64,000 nt of DNA from positions 9,308,501 through 9,372,500 of the forward strand of contig OU015568.1 of assembly GCA_907165135.1 (NCBI GenBank), given 5' to 3'. Every line of letters starts with the position of its first letter. Position 1 is the first letter of the stretch. The DNA comes from Oikopleura dioica (taxonomy: Eukaryota > Chordata > Appendicularia > Copelata > Oikopleuridae). Position numbers and translations under genes: made by a program. The notes below the pieces were generated by a model. It made no database searches. It saw only the letters and a list, made by a program, of their open reading frames with translations, and was not told where the DNA came from. This document shows positions 1-11,975 of the stretch, piece by piece.

Positions 1-1
1 T

Positions 2-1197
<1,196 letters not shown>

Positions 1198-1362
1198 AAA
1201 CACGAAAATTTCGACTAGTGTACCCTAACCTTCAATTTGCTACCTCTAATTATACAATTGTTTCAGTGCTCGAATAGTTTCCTTATTTCTGTGATTTTCC
1301 ATGATTGTTAAATAACCTTATTTATACTAAAACTATTCAATGATTATTCAAATTCAGATTTG

Positions 1363-2528
1363 ATGTCGGATGGAATGTCCGATGAGGACGATTTCGTCCC
1401 ACCAACGCGCGTCCGCATGATCTCTCTAGGCGACAGTGGGAGTGGAAAGTCAGCATTGATAAAACGGCACTGTGAAAAACGCTTCGTCGGACATTACGTC
1501 CAAACTATTGGTATTGATTACGGCGCCATCAAAATCAAACGCGACTGGCATCAACAGAGCCAGGAGGACGTTTCCATTGCGATATTTGACGTTGGAGGAC
1601 ACGATTTATTCTACCAAGTTCGACGGGTAATTGATCATGTGATTATTTGGGCTTATGTACACAACTCGAAATGGGTTTAACTCCAAATGATTTTTCTCCA
1701 AATGGCTTCTACTCCAAATGCACGAACTCCAAATGGCGTCCACTTTCCCAACTTACCTCTCAACCATTTTTCATGTCTTTTTTTTATATATGCGCGCGGA
1801 GTGCGCCATCCATGACTTTTTCATTTGGAGTTCGTGCATTTGGAGTAGAAGACATTTGGAGAAAAATCATTTGGAGTTAACCCCATTTCGAGTTGTGTAC
1901 ACGGCCCCGATTATTTCCATCATTAAATTTAATCACGTGATAGGAATTCTATGAGGGAACGGAAGCAGCGCTTATTGTCTTTGACACAAGCTGCGAGAAT
2001 CACGTGGCCACGCTGGAACGCTGGAAGCGCGAATTTCTCCAAAACGGGGGGAACTTAGAGAAATGTCTTATCATCGTCGCTGCGAACAAAACGGACTTGA
2101 GTTCATCGAGAAAATTGACGGACGCGGAAGTTTGGGCGGAGGAAAATGGCTTTAAATTTGTGAAAACTTCGGCGAAAACTGGCGAAGGCGTGGAGGACAT
2201 CTTCCGGCTGATATGCTCCGCTGCGCTGATGGAGAAACGAGGGCCGAGCTTTCATTCTAATTGCACGAGAGAGCAGCTCGAGGCTGTGCAGAAAATTCGC
2301 AACGCAACAAATGACTACGACGTTCTCGGACTAACGCTAAGTAAGAGATGCTCTTTTTTGTATGCTTTTTTGAGTATAATTTTAGGAGCTAATCGGGACG
2401 ATGTGGATCGCGCTTGGAAGAAACTCTGCCGACTGGTTCATCCGGATAAAACTTCAGCGCCAGGAGCTCATGAGGCGATACAGCGGCTTAACAAAGCCAA
2501 AGAGGCGCTCAAAAAGAGCACCGTATAG
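1363..2528 (+). CDS. DNAJC27: DNAJC27/RBJ: Rab-like GTPase fused to a C-terminal J domain
   Basis: Three exons (1363-1626, 1944-2340, 2386-2528) give 267 aa, near the 273 aa of the human protein. The first two exons encode a Ras/Rab-like GTPase: P-loop GDSGSGKSALIKR, switch I TIGIDYG, FDVGGHD in place of the usual DxAGx, NKTD guanine specificity and TSAKTGEG. Exon 3 adds the J domain with DDVDRAWKKL and the HPD motif (RLVHPDK). The order GTPase then J domain is diagnostic of DNAJC27 (RBJ), linked in vertebrates to MEK/ERK signalling. ATG 1363 is chosen because an AG acceptor (about 1349-1356) lies just upstream, as for a spliced-leader site; ATG 1375 is an alternative. Intron 1 (1627-1943) is unusually long because it carries a MITE; intron 2 is 45 nt. 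Confidence 0.92.
1649..1908. mobile_element. MITE with about 75-bp terminal inverted repeats in DNAJC27 intron 1
   Basis: The left arm begins about 1649 and reads TGTACACAACTCGAAATGG from 1657; the right arm (about 1820-1908) is its reverse complement, ending AACTCGAAATGG-like on the other strand. Arms are about 75-80 bp and nearly identical. Each arm contains four spaced copies of a CTCCAAATG core. The 8-bp sequence GATTATTT flanks both sides (1641-1648 and 1909-1916), a good target-site duplication. There is no transposase ORF, so it is non-autonomous. An 8-bp TSD fits hAT or similar superfamilies, but the termini do not identify one. Confidence 0.85.
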
Positions 2529-2752
2529 CACCGAAGTTCTTAGTTTAGTGACATTCCTCTTGTATATAACATTATTTTGTGGCGACCTACTATTTCCTTA
2601 TAGATCCGCTAGTGCCTGGGTTACCGTTACCACTTGGTTGTAGATTTTGTTCTGTATTCTCTTCAAACTCACATATTTTTAACATCTTTATACCTCTCTT
2701 CTTTTTCGCATATTTTCTAAATTCAACACAATCTATCGACAATCATTTAGCG

Positions 2753-3328
2753 ATGCTGAGAGCGAATCGGATTATCGGACCACGACTTTGTCAGCTACGA
2801 GCGTATAATTTCAGAAATGAAGAGGTCAAGCTTCCAGGAATGAAGGAAGAAGTAGAATTGAGCGAAGAAATGCGCAAGATCGAGAAGGCTCTGCTGGAAG
2901 GTGCAAAAGACTCCCCAGAATTGCTGAAAGAAATTAGAGGGATTTATAGCCCGTACAAAGCGCTGAATATCCCTGAGACAGCAACGCAGCAAGAAATACG
3001 CGATACAATCAGTCTGAGAAGAAGGCAGTATCAAGCTCAAATCGAAGATGTTCAAAAACGCCTTCATGCTAATTCAACTCCTGATTCTGATTCTGCTCTG
3101 ATAGCGACTGCTAATGATCAAATAGCGAAGCTAGAACAAAGTCTAGCCGAAGTCAACGAAGTCGAGAACCTTTTAGGATCGATACAAGCGCGGCGAAAAT
3201 TTGATCAAGAGTACGCGCTACAAGTTCATCAAGTAATTTGGAATGATCTCTCCAGGGGCGAGAAGATCCGACATCAGTTAGCCAAGGTCATCAGATCTAT
3301 CAATTACCTTTTTTCTCAAGCGGTTTAA
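2753..3328 (+). CDS. Mitochondrial-type protein with a J-like domain lacking HPD
   Basis: Single-exon frame of 191 aa from ATG 2753. The N-terminus (MLRANRIIGPRLCQLRAYNF) is basic, amphipathic and free of acidic residues, as in a mitochondrial presequence. Residues about 65-150 follow the J-domain layout: SPYKALNIPETATQQEIRD matches the usual opening of helices I-II, and LLGSIQARRKFDQEYA matches the closing helix IV. The position of the invariant HPD reads RRQYQAQI, so it should not stimulate Hsp70 in the normal way; Pam16-type and other J-like proteins show such loss. The stretch between is longer than in canonical J domains and coiled-coil-like. It follows DNAJC27 by about 225 bp. The domain call is my pattern reading; the function is unknown. 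Confidence 0.6.
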   Translation: MLRANRIIGPRLCQLRAYNFRNEEVKLPGMKEEVELSEEMRKIEKALLEGAKDSPELLKEIRGIYSPYKALNIPETATQQEIRDTISLRRRQYQAQIEDVQKRLHANSTPDSDSALIATANDQIAKLEQSLAEVNEVENLLGSIQARRKFDQEYALQVHQVIWNDLSRGEKIRHQLAKVIRSINYLFSQAV

Positions 3329-3382
3329 TTAGAAAATTATATATGAATGAAACCATCATCTTTTGACCTTTCTTCAGCCACA
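3329..3382 (+). promoter_or_regulatory. Short intercistronic spacer with a probable SL trans-splice acceptor
   Basis: Only 54 nt separate the stop of the upstream J-like gene (3326-3328) from the next ATG (3383). The spacer ends in a pyrimidine-rich tract and TTCAG (3373-3377), five bases before the ATG. This is the layout expected for operon genes resolved by spliced-leader trans-splicing in larvaceans. Confidence 0.55.
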
Positions 3383-3934
3383 ATGCGACTTCAAACCGCG
3401 TTGAGGATCAAGGACAGCCTTCCACCCGCCCTTGCCAATCGCATGGAAGATCAATTAGTGACCGCGAAGCAGCAAAAGCTCGTGTTTACAAGCCGCTTCG
3501 GCAGTAAGTCCGCCAGGATGACGTATTGGCAGTTTGGCTACTTGTTTCTTTTCGGCTGTTATTTTATATGCAGGCACAGTGGAATGCTGATTAGACACAT
3601 GCCAAGGCTATCTTGACATTTTTGCCTATTCCCCATTTACAGATTGGACGAGATGTGCTACGAGGACAAATGCTGGCACCAGGCTTGCTACGTATACGGA
3701 GATAATCCAGCTCGCTTCGAACGCTGCAAGCGCCATCTTTATTTCATCGCTCTTTGTTGGAATCAAGGATTTTGGGATCACATGATCTACCGGTATTTTA
3801 TCCCGCGCGAGATGAAGGACTCTGTCGTAGATTCATTCGCCGAAAGTGTGCGCGTCAAGGAGGAGCTGGAGGGATTAGCTCAAAAGGCTAAAATTAACGA
3901 TGGCAGAAAGGAGAAAGATTACTTTTTAAATTGA
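3383..3934 (+). CDS. Small protein of unknown function, second gene of a probable operon
   Basis: ATG 3383 opens a helical basic segment (MRLQTALRIKDSLPPALANR). The preferred splice runs from 3522 to 3643, removing a 120-nt GT-AG intron (3523-3642), and continues with DEMCYEDKCWHQACYVYG to the stop at 3932-3934, about 143 aa. The second exon is rich in Cys, Trp, Tyr and His (CYEDKCWHQAC, ERCKRH, CWNQGFWDH) and ends in a charged helix. The donor is inferred from phase alone; the better-looking GTAAGT at 3504 would break the frame. I do not recognise the family. The tight spacing behind the J-like gene suggests co-transcription. Confidence 0.55.
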
Positions 3935-3972
3935 GCTGCGATTATGACGTACAATACGTCTTCTGAGAGGTA

Positions 3973-4269
3973 CTAAAAGCCGAAGTTCACGGTATTCTTC
4001 CTTGATTTCGTCCCAGTGTTTTTGAGTTTCCTTGCTTTTCCTTTACTAGATCTTGGCTCAATTGACAGGTCTTGACACGGCTGAGCAGACTGAAATAAAT
4101 ATTCATAACGGCCAGAAATTGTCGATAATGCAACCAAAGCCATGTCGTTTTTCTGATACTGGATGAAAGAGAGAAAGGAGCTTGTAGTTATATCTGCCAG
4201 AATATGCAATCACACAGTTTTTAAATACAGTTTTTCAGAGAATTCCCAACTGACCGCGGGACTAAGCAT
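3973..4269 (-). CDS. Possible small basic protein, minus strand
   Basis: A minus-strand model starts at ATG 4269 (MLSPAVSWEFSEKLYLKT), removes a GT-AG intron of about 60 nt, and continues YQKNDMALVALSTISGRYEY to a lysine-rich tail (SSKGKARKLKNTGTKSRKN) and a stop at 3973. The phase fits and the tail is protein-like, but no family is recognised and the gene is only about 80 aa. It converges with the plus-strand gene ending at 3934. Confidence 0.35.
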
Positions 4270-5242
4270 ATCGACCAAACGCGAGAAATGCGCTTATTTC
4301 TATTTTACTCAACGATGAGAGACTTTATTCTCGAAGACTTTATTTATTTATTGCTGAAGAAAATCTTCCATTTCATTCGTATTTATTTTGATAGTGACAA
4401 GTTCATAGGTTTACTGCAATTGACTACTGACAAGAAGATCGATTTCTATATGCTGATATAAACCTTTCAATGCCCCCTTTTTTTAAAAGACGGCGCAGTC
4501 GCTGTTTCTAAAAAAGAGAAGAAAATGGACAAAGATAATTTAGATATCGTGAAAAGAAAATGGGCCCAAATCAATTAACAGAAGTGCCTGGATAGACACG
4601 AAAAGCAACCACCTTCTTTTCACTGTGAGTATTCTCTTCTTGAGAAAGTTTTGACAATTTTAAATTTATGAGCTTGAGTGTTTCCTCTAGGCGGCTTTAT
4701 TAAAATAATTATCTTTACTTCAATGCTAAATCATTCGTCAATAGAGTTTTATAGTTATTTCTGCGCTAGGAGTAATTTTACTAGACAAGAGAGGGAAAAA
4801 ATTATATTTACTTTTAGTACAAAAATGTACACAAGCTTATTTGGATAGAAATAGGTAAGGAAACAGGAAACGAGAGATCAGAGTTTTAATAATAATTTTC
4901 GCTGGACAATCGAGAGACGAATTATTTCAAATATCGATTAACCCAGAGAACTCTCTTAGCCCAGCAGCGATCCTCCTGTATGAGAAACAGTGCAATAATA
5001 AATTCACTTGAGTGAATTGAATTCACAGTCAATCGCGAAATCGCAGACCAGGGAGGATCGCGAGAGGCGATCTTTCTAGTTCCATTTCTATTTTTTCTCC
5101 GTGAAGAGGAGCAAAGTGCATTGAATACTTAGTTGGAAGGTTGTTGGAAGGGGAAAAACAAGTGAGAAAATTAGTCGAATCGCGAATCTTGAAGGTTCAA
5201 TTTAACAGGAGAGTTTAGAGGTCAAGAATCAACGAATCACTA
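4270..5242. other. Intergenic, AT-rich; no gene seen
   Basis: About 1 kb of AT-rich sequence with no long frame on either strand. The last 100 bp are presumably the 5' leader and promoter of PITPNM; the candidate acceptor TTTAACAG near 5208 could be a cis intron end or a trans-splice site. Confidence 0.5.
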
Positions 5243-8200
5243 ATGGTGACGGTAAAAGAGTTTCGCATCGCGATGCCGATGAAGGTCGAGGAGTACCAAC
5301 GCGCACAGGTAATTTGAAAAGCTAATTACCGTAGACACGTCTTCTGAACTCGAAGAAAATTTAGTCAACCCTATTTAGTTGAGATTGTTATTGATGAGGT
5401 TAATTAGAATTTCAGCTCTATATGATCATGAAAAAGTCAAAAGAAGAAAGCGAGGGGGAAGATAGCGGAGTCCAAATCATCAAAAACGAGCCTTATACTG
5501 ACGGCCCTGGCGGCTGCGGACAGTATACTGAGAAGATTTACTACGTGCAGAAGCACTTACCCAGCATGGTCAAAGCTGTCTTACCAAAAGGTAAAGCGAC
5601 AAATCTCAAGAGTCAATAATCCAGAATCGCTGTAGATTCGCTGACAGTCAAGGAATGTTCGTGGAACGCCTATCCTTACACAAAGACGGTCTTTACAACC
5701 CCCGCGCTTGATAAATTCAATATCGATATTGAAACGAAGTTTTTGCCCGACCCAGGAATATCCGATAATGTATTCAATCTATCGCCGCACGAGAGGGAAA
5801 ATGTTCAGATTGATGTATTGGACATGTGCAGGTAATTACCGTTAACTTTGCTGTATAAAAATATTCTCGATTCTCAGGGAGAAAACTGGAGGTAGAAAAG
5901 AAGAAGACCCAACAGAATACGTCTCGCAAACAACTCGCAGAGGCCCTTTGCCGGAAAACTGGCTAGAGGAGACTCAGCAAAAGGATGCGAATAGCTGGGG
6001 AGATGTCATGTGCTCGTATAAACTAGTCAAAGTGGAGTTTAAGTACTGGGGGATTCAGCGAAAAATGGAAAATTGGATCTTAGACCTTGCTCTTAGAAAG
6101 ACAATTTTAAAGGTTCTGAAGAAGATAGAAATTCCACTTTCTAGTGATATTTTCAGGGTCACCAGCAAGCCTGGACCTGGCAAGACGAGTGGTTCAATTT
6201 GACCATGGAAGATATCCGGTTACTGGAAAAGGAAACTCAACAAAAGCTCGCACTCAAGTTCCAAAATTCATCAACGACGATGGAAAACACTTGCAATTCC
6301 GATGAGTTGCAATCGGCTATTCCAAACTTTGAGCAAGGCTCAGGTTAATTTTAAAAATATATCACTACTTTTCGTTCTCGTTTAAAAAACAACGCTTCCT
6401 GTAAATAGAAATATACATTTTATCCGCGCTCATTTCATTCTTCTTTTTGTGTTTATGTTTCATTCATTTGCATGCTCATTATAATAAGGTATAATTTGAA
6501 ATTAACCCATAAAAAGTCGAGTCGGAGAGCTCAGACGATGAGTTCTTTGATGCAATGTCCCGAATGTCGGAGGCAACAATGACGAATCGGCGTGGATCTG
6601 ATGTGACTTTCCACTCGATTTACGCTAGTGATGAGTTCTCCGTCAGTCCAGACAGTGGAGCTAATCAACAGGAGCCACCCGAAATTGCCAATCTCATAAT
6701 TGGGAGGGCTTTTTATCGAACATATTTGCATAAATAACCATATGCCAAAGGGGTAACTATTGTAAAAAGCCAATTTACCGTCGTACATACTGCCAACATT
6801 CTCGGCTACGAAGCGACCGCAAATGATGATGTGCAAGTTTTTCGCGGAACAATTCAAGCGGTGCTCAAATCGCAGTTTCCAACGATTAACCCGAACATGG
6901 TCCAAGTTGAGGAGATCACCTTATCGCACGTGAATGAGCAGCTCATCCGAGGAGCAAAGTCTTGCGCCGTTAACACGACCATTTCGCCACAAATTCCATT
7001 ACTGGCCGCGTCTGACAATCGCTGGGCAGATACTGTGGAAGAGCTTCAATTCAAAATAGGAAAATGGGCTCTACGGCTAAGCCGACTATTTGCGGACAAA
7101 AAATAGATCAGAGTATAATCTTTCCCTGTTTATAAATTGATTTTCTTCTGAAAATATCGGCGTAATTAAAAAGGGTCTAAGGCTTAAATTCTTAGCTTTA
7201 AATTTAAATGTGTAAGTATGGGCGTTTTTTGTCCCCAAATACCAGGAGACTTATTGATTGAAAGTTTAAAAGTATTGATAGTTTCGGAGACTGAACCCTT
7301 TAAAAAGAATCCATCGTTGATCGCCTCTCTCGTCGACGCAAGTTCGAAGGACAGGTCTACCTGGTCGGCGACGTCTTAGGCGGCTTAGTTTGCTACGATA
7401 TGATAAATCACTTGTACGATAATGTGTCCAAGCAAGAAACAAATAGTCTTCAAACGGCAGGCAATCCTGTCTTTTCAAAGCGATCTTCTATGGATCATCC
7501 TTCGATCAGCCGATCGCATTCTCTTCGTTCTGAGCGCTCCCAGACGTCACAGGCTTCACATTCCTCGACTGGTTCATTCGAATACGGAATCGACTTTGCA
7601 GGATTGTTGCTATTCAACTGCCCCCTTGCATACATGATTCTTCAGCGAAAGTACTCCGGAATGAAAGTACCTCCGATCCACGTTCCGATTTTCAACCTAT
7701 TCTACCCTATCGACCAAAACGCTGCCCGACTTGAGCCGATTTTCATGCAAGATGAGTGCCCTAACGAGCCGATTCTCCTCTGCAGAAGAGATTTATGTAA
7801 GAACAAATAGTATTCTTTGTTGTCTTCCTTTTTGGACATGATTCCGAGTTTTTTTCCTGGCACCACTTTTTTCTAGCAACATTCCTATTTTCAGCGAAAC
7901 CACTGTTCAATACAAGCATTCATACAAGCCGGAGTGGGTTTGATTCCTTGGCGAGCACGCCAACGGCCAGACGCCGGAGGCTAGTGACCGGCAGTTTGCG
8001 GTCGTTTTTCACGCGAAGCACGGGAGCAAAAAAGTCATCCTTTGACTCTACGGCCTCGAGTCCCGGAGTTTCGAGGCAGGAGACGAGAAACAGTGAGAAT
8101 TCACAACAAAACACCTCTTCTGCGGAAAATGCAGTCTTTCATTCTAATGACAAGCGACGATGTCACTCGTCTACTGGAACCGTCCTTTCCGCATCGGACT

Positions 8201-9898
8201 TTGCTTCTATTGGTAAATAGAACATCCCCGTCCAAAACAAACTGTCAACGCGCAAAAAGGTTGAAAACCAAACTTTTACGCGCGTTGGGCCTAACAAAAC
8301 ATAGCCACCGCAAAAACGGGGAAGACCTGATTTTGTATGACTCGTAGAAATCCGTCTGCAATCCAGCATGAAGATCGTGTTATAGAAAACATGTAGCACT
8401 TTTTCATAAGGCACCCTTAGCACTCGATTATGGAATCATTTTCATAATATCGTCACGTGATTCAATGTCTTCAATTATTTGTCCTTCTAACCTTTTTCTT
8501 AATAAATTGGTGTAGATACCGGCTGCCCGCGGATTGATTACATGCTCTCCTGTCCGGACGGGTTAGCGACGATGTCATCTAAATGTCTCCCACAATATCT
8601 TTACGCTGCGTTTTGGGAATCAGCTGACGCCGCTTCGGTAAAAACATTAATCGCATTAGAAATCGGCTCATTTTGCTTTCAATTTTAGCTCCTGCTCAAG
8701 CAAGCTATTTACGTCGAGTCCACGCATGCAGGTCATGCGAACGATGAGGATACCCTTAATCCACACAAGACTTCCACAAGGTGGCAGAGAAGACGTACCA
8801 CACTCAAAGTTAGAAATCTCGAGCCAAATCACAGAGCACAGGTTAGCGAAGGCCAAAGTCTTTCGACCCCAACAGCACTTTTAGGACTGTATTACCACTG
8901 AAGGAAGCTCTCCTGTGATTTCAGGCAGATTCTCTTACGGTTTCTTTGACGTAGCAATGCTGACGGGAGAAAAGGTCGAGCTTCAAATTCGCTCTGACAT
9001 CTCCGAATCTGGGTGGGAGACGATAGACTCGCAGGATACCGACTCCAATGGCCGCGTTTCTTTCACCCTTCCTCCTGGTAATTGAATTCGTATTGCTTCA
9101 ACTGATGATGTTCTAGGTCGATTCAAATCTGTTGCATTGTATCATTTCCGATTAAACGTAACTGGTGATAATTCTTCATGCTTTTGCTCTCTCGCTATCG
9201 TCCCCCGTCAATCCAAATGCGTCGTTTTCTCCATTGACAGTTCTTTTGCTGGATCAGGTAGGCCAAAACCCCATCCAGATTTTAATCGAGGCTTCTTTTT
9301 AGTATCGATTCTGGGAACGGATCCGAAAGTACGGCCAGCTTCGGTGGATGTAGCGCGTTTTTGGAACGACAACGACTATCTAATTTTGTATATTTCCTCC
9401 CGACCCGACATGATGAAAAATAGAGTCGTTTCTTGGCTCAAACAACACAATTTTCCAAATGGCTTCACATTTTTCCAAAAGTAAAGAGAAAGATCGTCCA
9501 ATCCACCCTAATTCGATCTCTTTCAGGGGGATCCACCATGATCCTTATGCGAAAAAGTGCGAAATGCTCAAGAAAATCATCTCTTCCAGCGAACTTGACG
9601 TGGCTGCTGCTTATGGGGGGCCAAAAGACTTGCAAATATATCGCTCAATAAATATCCCAACGAGGTCGATTTTTGTCGTTGGGAGCAAGGGCAAGAATAA
9701 AATTCAAAATATGGGAACCGTAAGTCCTTCAAATTCTCATAGCAGCACTAATGGCACTTTAGGTCCTTTCCGAAGGATACAATGTCCACCTGGACTGGCT
9801 TCGAAATTCGCCATTCCAAAATTTGCCGCAGTCCGCTAATTCCGCCTCCCGACTGATTCTGAAACGCCAGACAACCTGCTTACATTGAAAAAGCTCTT
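5243..9898 (+). CDS. PITPNM: PITPNM/RdgB/Nir-type membrane-associated phosphatidylinositol transfer protein
   Basis: Large multi-exon gene, about 1,000 aa. The start MVTVKEFRIAMPMKVEEYQR is the canonical start of PITP domains. Exons 5243-5308, 5416-5590, 5636-5831, 5878-6112 and 6157-6343 encode the PITP fold (QYTEKIYYVQKHLPS, SWNAYPYTKTV, TEYVSQTTRRGPLPENW, DEWFNLTMEDI). Exon 6517 on adds an acidic FFAT motif (SSDDEFFDAMS), which binds VAP proteins at ER contact sites. The DDHD region follows (about 6775-8000: GQVYLVGDVLGGLVCYD, then LLLFNCPLAYMI). The LNS2 domain comes last (9190-9840: VVFSIDSSF, GTDPKVRPASVDVARFW, SSRPDMMKNRVVSWLKQHNF). This order is diagnostic of RdgB/Nir, which exchange PI and phosphatidic acid at ER-plasma membrane contacts. 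The GxCxG-like Cys of DDHD is replaced by Val. LNS2 lacks the lipin DxDxT motif, as usual for Nir. Stop 9896-9898. Some middle exon borders are approximate. Confidence 0.93.
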
Positions 9899-10302
9899 CA
9901 CTGATTGAATTGTTTACTTGCTTATTTCTTCCGAATCCCATATTTTCAACTCGACTATTTCTTTATTTATGTTTATTTACTATTTATTTATCGCTTTCAA
10001 AGTTCTTCTCAATTATACTATTCTTGCCGATTCCACCTCAATTTAATTTTCAATTTAGTTATTGCTTTCTGATTTTCATCAACTTTGATTTTCAACCTTT
10101 AAAATTTTCCTTTTGTTCATAAAAATCCTTGCATCCTGCTGTTTTACCTACTTTCCTTTTCGAATTCTTCTCAATCAAGTTCAAAATTCCAAAAAAAAAA
10201 TCTTCAAAAATGTTTTGTTTCATTAGGCGATCTCTAGAATGCGCGCTGGGATCTTGTTGATTTACAGACAGATCGTCAGTTGCGCAGAAATCAAAAATCT
10301 CA
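9899..10302. other. AT-rich intergenic spacer
   Basis: T-rich downstream region of PITPNM followed by the leader of the next gene. No coding potential that I trust. A short A9 run lies near 10192. The distance is longer than the operon spacings seen elsewhere in the window. Confidence 0.5.
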
Positions 10303-11593
10303 ATGCTGAATCCAAATCCAAACTTTGACGATGGAGGCTCCCGCCGAGCATCGGCGCGTTCCAATCTCGCTGAAACTGGCGAGCTGCGACGAACCTCAAC
10401 AATAAATCCAGAACAAGGCCAGCTCCGACGAACTTCGACGATGAATCCGGAACAGGGCCAGCTAAGGCGTACGTCGACGATGAATCCAGAACAAGGAGAC
10501 CTCAGGCGAACATCAGAGATGAGAAGAGCTTCGATGAGTCTTGGCCTGGCGCCTGTACCTGGAGACGTGGCGAGACGAGTCTCAAATCTAAATCAAATTC
10601 CTGAAAACGGAGTTGCAGAAAATGATGAAGCGCCGGGTTCAGTCATTCCGAAGCGAACTTCAACAATGAGCCAGTCTGGCGGCGTTAGATCTATTAAAAT
10701 ACGAAGAGCTTCAGTTGCGCTGCATTCAATGGACGAATGTCTTCCAGGTAGATGAAAACTTTTATGAAGAAATTTTTTGGATGATGATTTTTAGGGTCAA
10801 ATCGCTCGGAAATCAAAAACAGAAGAGAATCATTCAGCGTCCTCGGAGCTGGTTCGACCGATGAAAATGATGCTGCAACGAGAAGAGTCTCAAAACGAGG
10901 CTCGATCTTTGGCAACAGCCGCAGAGAGTCATCGATGGGCAGTGGAATGCCAAAAGGTCTTGAAATGCTAGTTACTCCAGATGTGGTTCAATCAATTGAC
11001 GAAGACGAAAACGCAAAAGACAAGGAAAAGGCGGTCATCATTGAAACGAAAGAAACGCTCATGGAAAAACAAGGACGAAAAGATCTTCTCAAATTAAATG
11101 TAAGCTTGGACTTCATCGGATAATAATCCTAACAAGAAGTATTTTAGTTGATGTTCATATTCTTCAGCTTCATAACGTTATCTGGAATAAGTGGCATCAT
11201 AACTGTAAGTATTCTCAAATTTAATGATTCTTAGCCTGTTCAAAGATAAAAAAATCTATTCAAAGACGTATTCATAGTCAACTAAGGCAGTAAACTCTTC
11301 TTTAAGATTATCTACGCTGTTCCAGCAGATTCGCCCTACCAATGGCTAGTAATCTTATTAACCGCCTTCACCATTCTCGGTTCCTGGGGCACTGCGTTTT
11401 GTCAAGGCTGGCAGCCACCTGCAAAAACTCTGTAAGTCTTCACTCTTTCAACCCCTTCTTCACGAAATTTTCTAGTGACATGGAGCGAGACGAACGAATC
11501 CAAAACTTGAAAAACATCTTCATGGCTAAAGAAGTCAACGACTACAACAAATACAACAAACAAATCATTTACGACGACGAAGACGACGATTGA
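10303..11593 (+). CDS. Two-helix membrane protein with a phosphosite-like RRxS/T repeat region
   Basis: Five exons (10303-10747, 10795-11099, 11148-11204, 11307-11431, 11476-11593) total 1,050 nt, 349 aa. The N-terminal half is soluble and repetitive: four tandem units of about 14 residues of the form LRRTSTMNPEQGQ (about 10381-10520), followed by many more RRxS/KRxS sites (RRASM, RRVSN, KRTST, RRASV, RRESF, RRVSK, RRESS). These fit the consensus of PKA/AGC kinases. Two hydrophobic stretches follow (LMFIFFSFITLSGISGII and WLVILLTAFTILGSWGTAF) and a short acidic tail ending YDDEDDD. So it is predicted to be a two-pass membrane protein with a long phosphorylatable cytoplasmic N-terminus. I do not recognise a family. 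All introns are GT-AG, 40-102 nt. Confidence 0.8.
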
Positions 11594-11975
11594 AATTTCG
11601 AATATACTCGCCAGATTTGCAGTAAACTTTACTGTATTCCTTTTACCTGTTCATGTATCTTTATTTTTCTATCACTAAATATATTTTCTCACAAAATTCG
11701 GTCTTTTAAATCGTCTTTCCGTTTCAGAATGTCTTTGAAAACTTTTGCTTCTTTTTTCCCCGATAACCCTACTAATTGTTATCATTTCTAATATTATTCT
11801 TATTCAACAGTAGAATATTTACAATATCTATTTATATACACATCTATTTATAAATATTTATCCATCCTTTCTTGCTAGAATCTTTTAATTTATCCAAAAA
11901 CCAAATCAAAAAGAGCAAAAAAAGTTTCTGTTTATTTGAATCCCGAGTAAATCAATCCCAAACGCAAATCCCGAA
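11594..11975. other. AT-rich intergenic spacer
   Basis: AT-rich 3' flank of the RRxS protein and leader of IFRD. No gene or repeat recognised. Confidence 0.5.
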
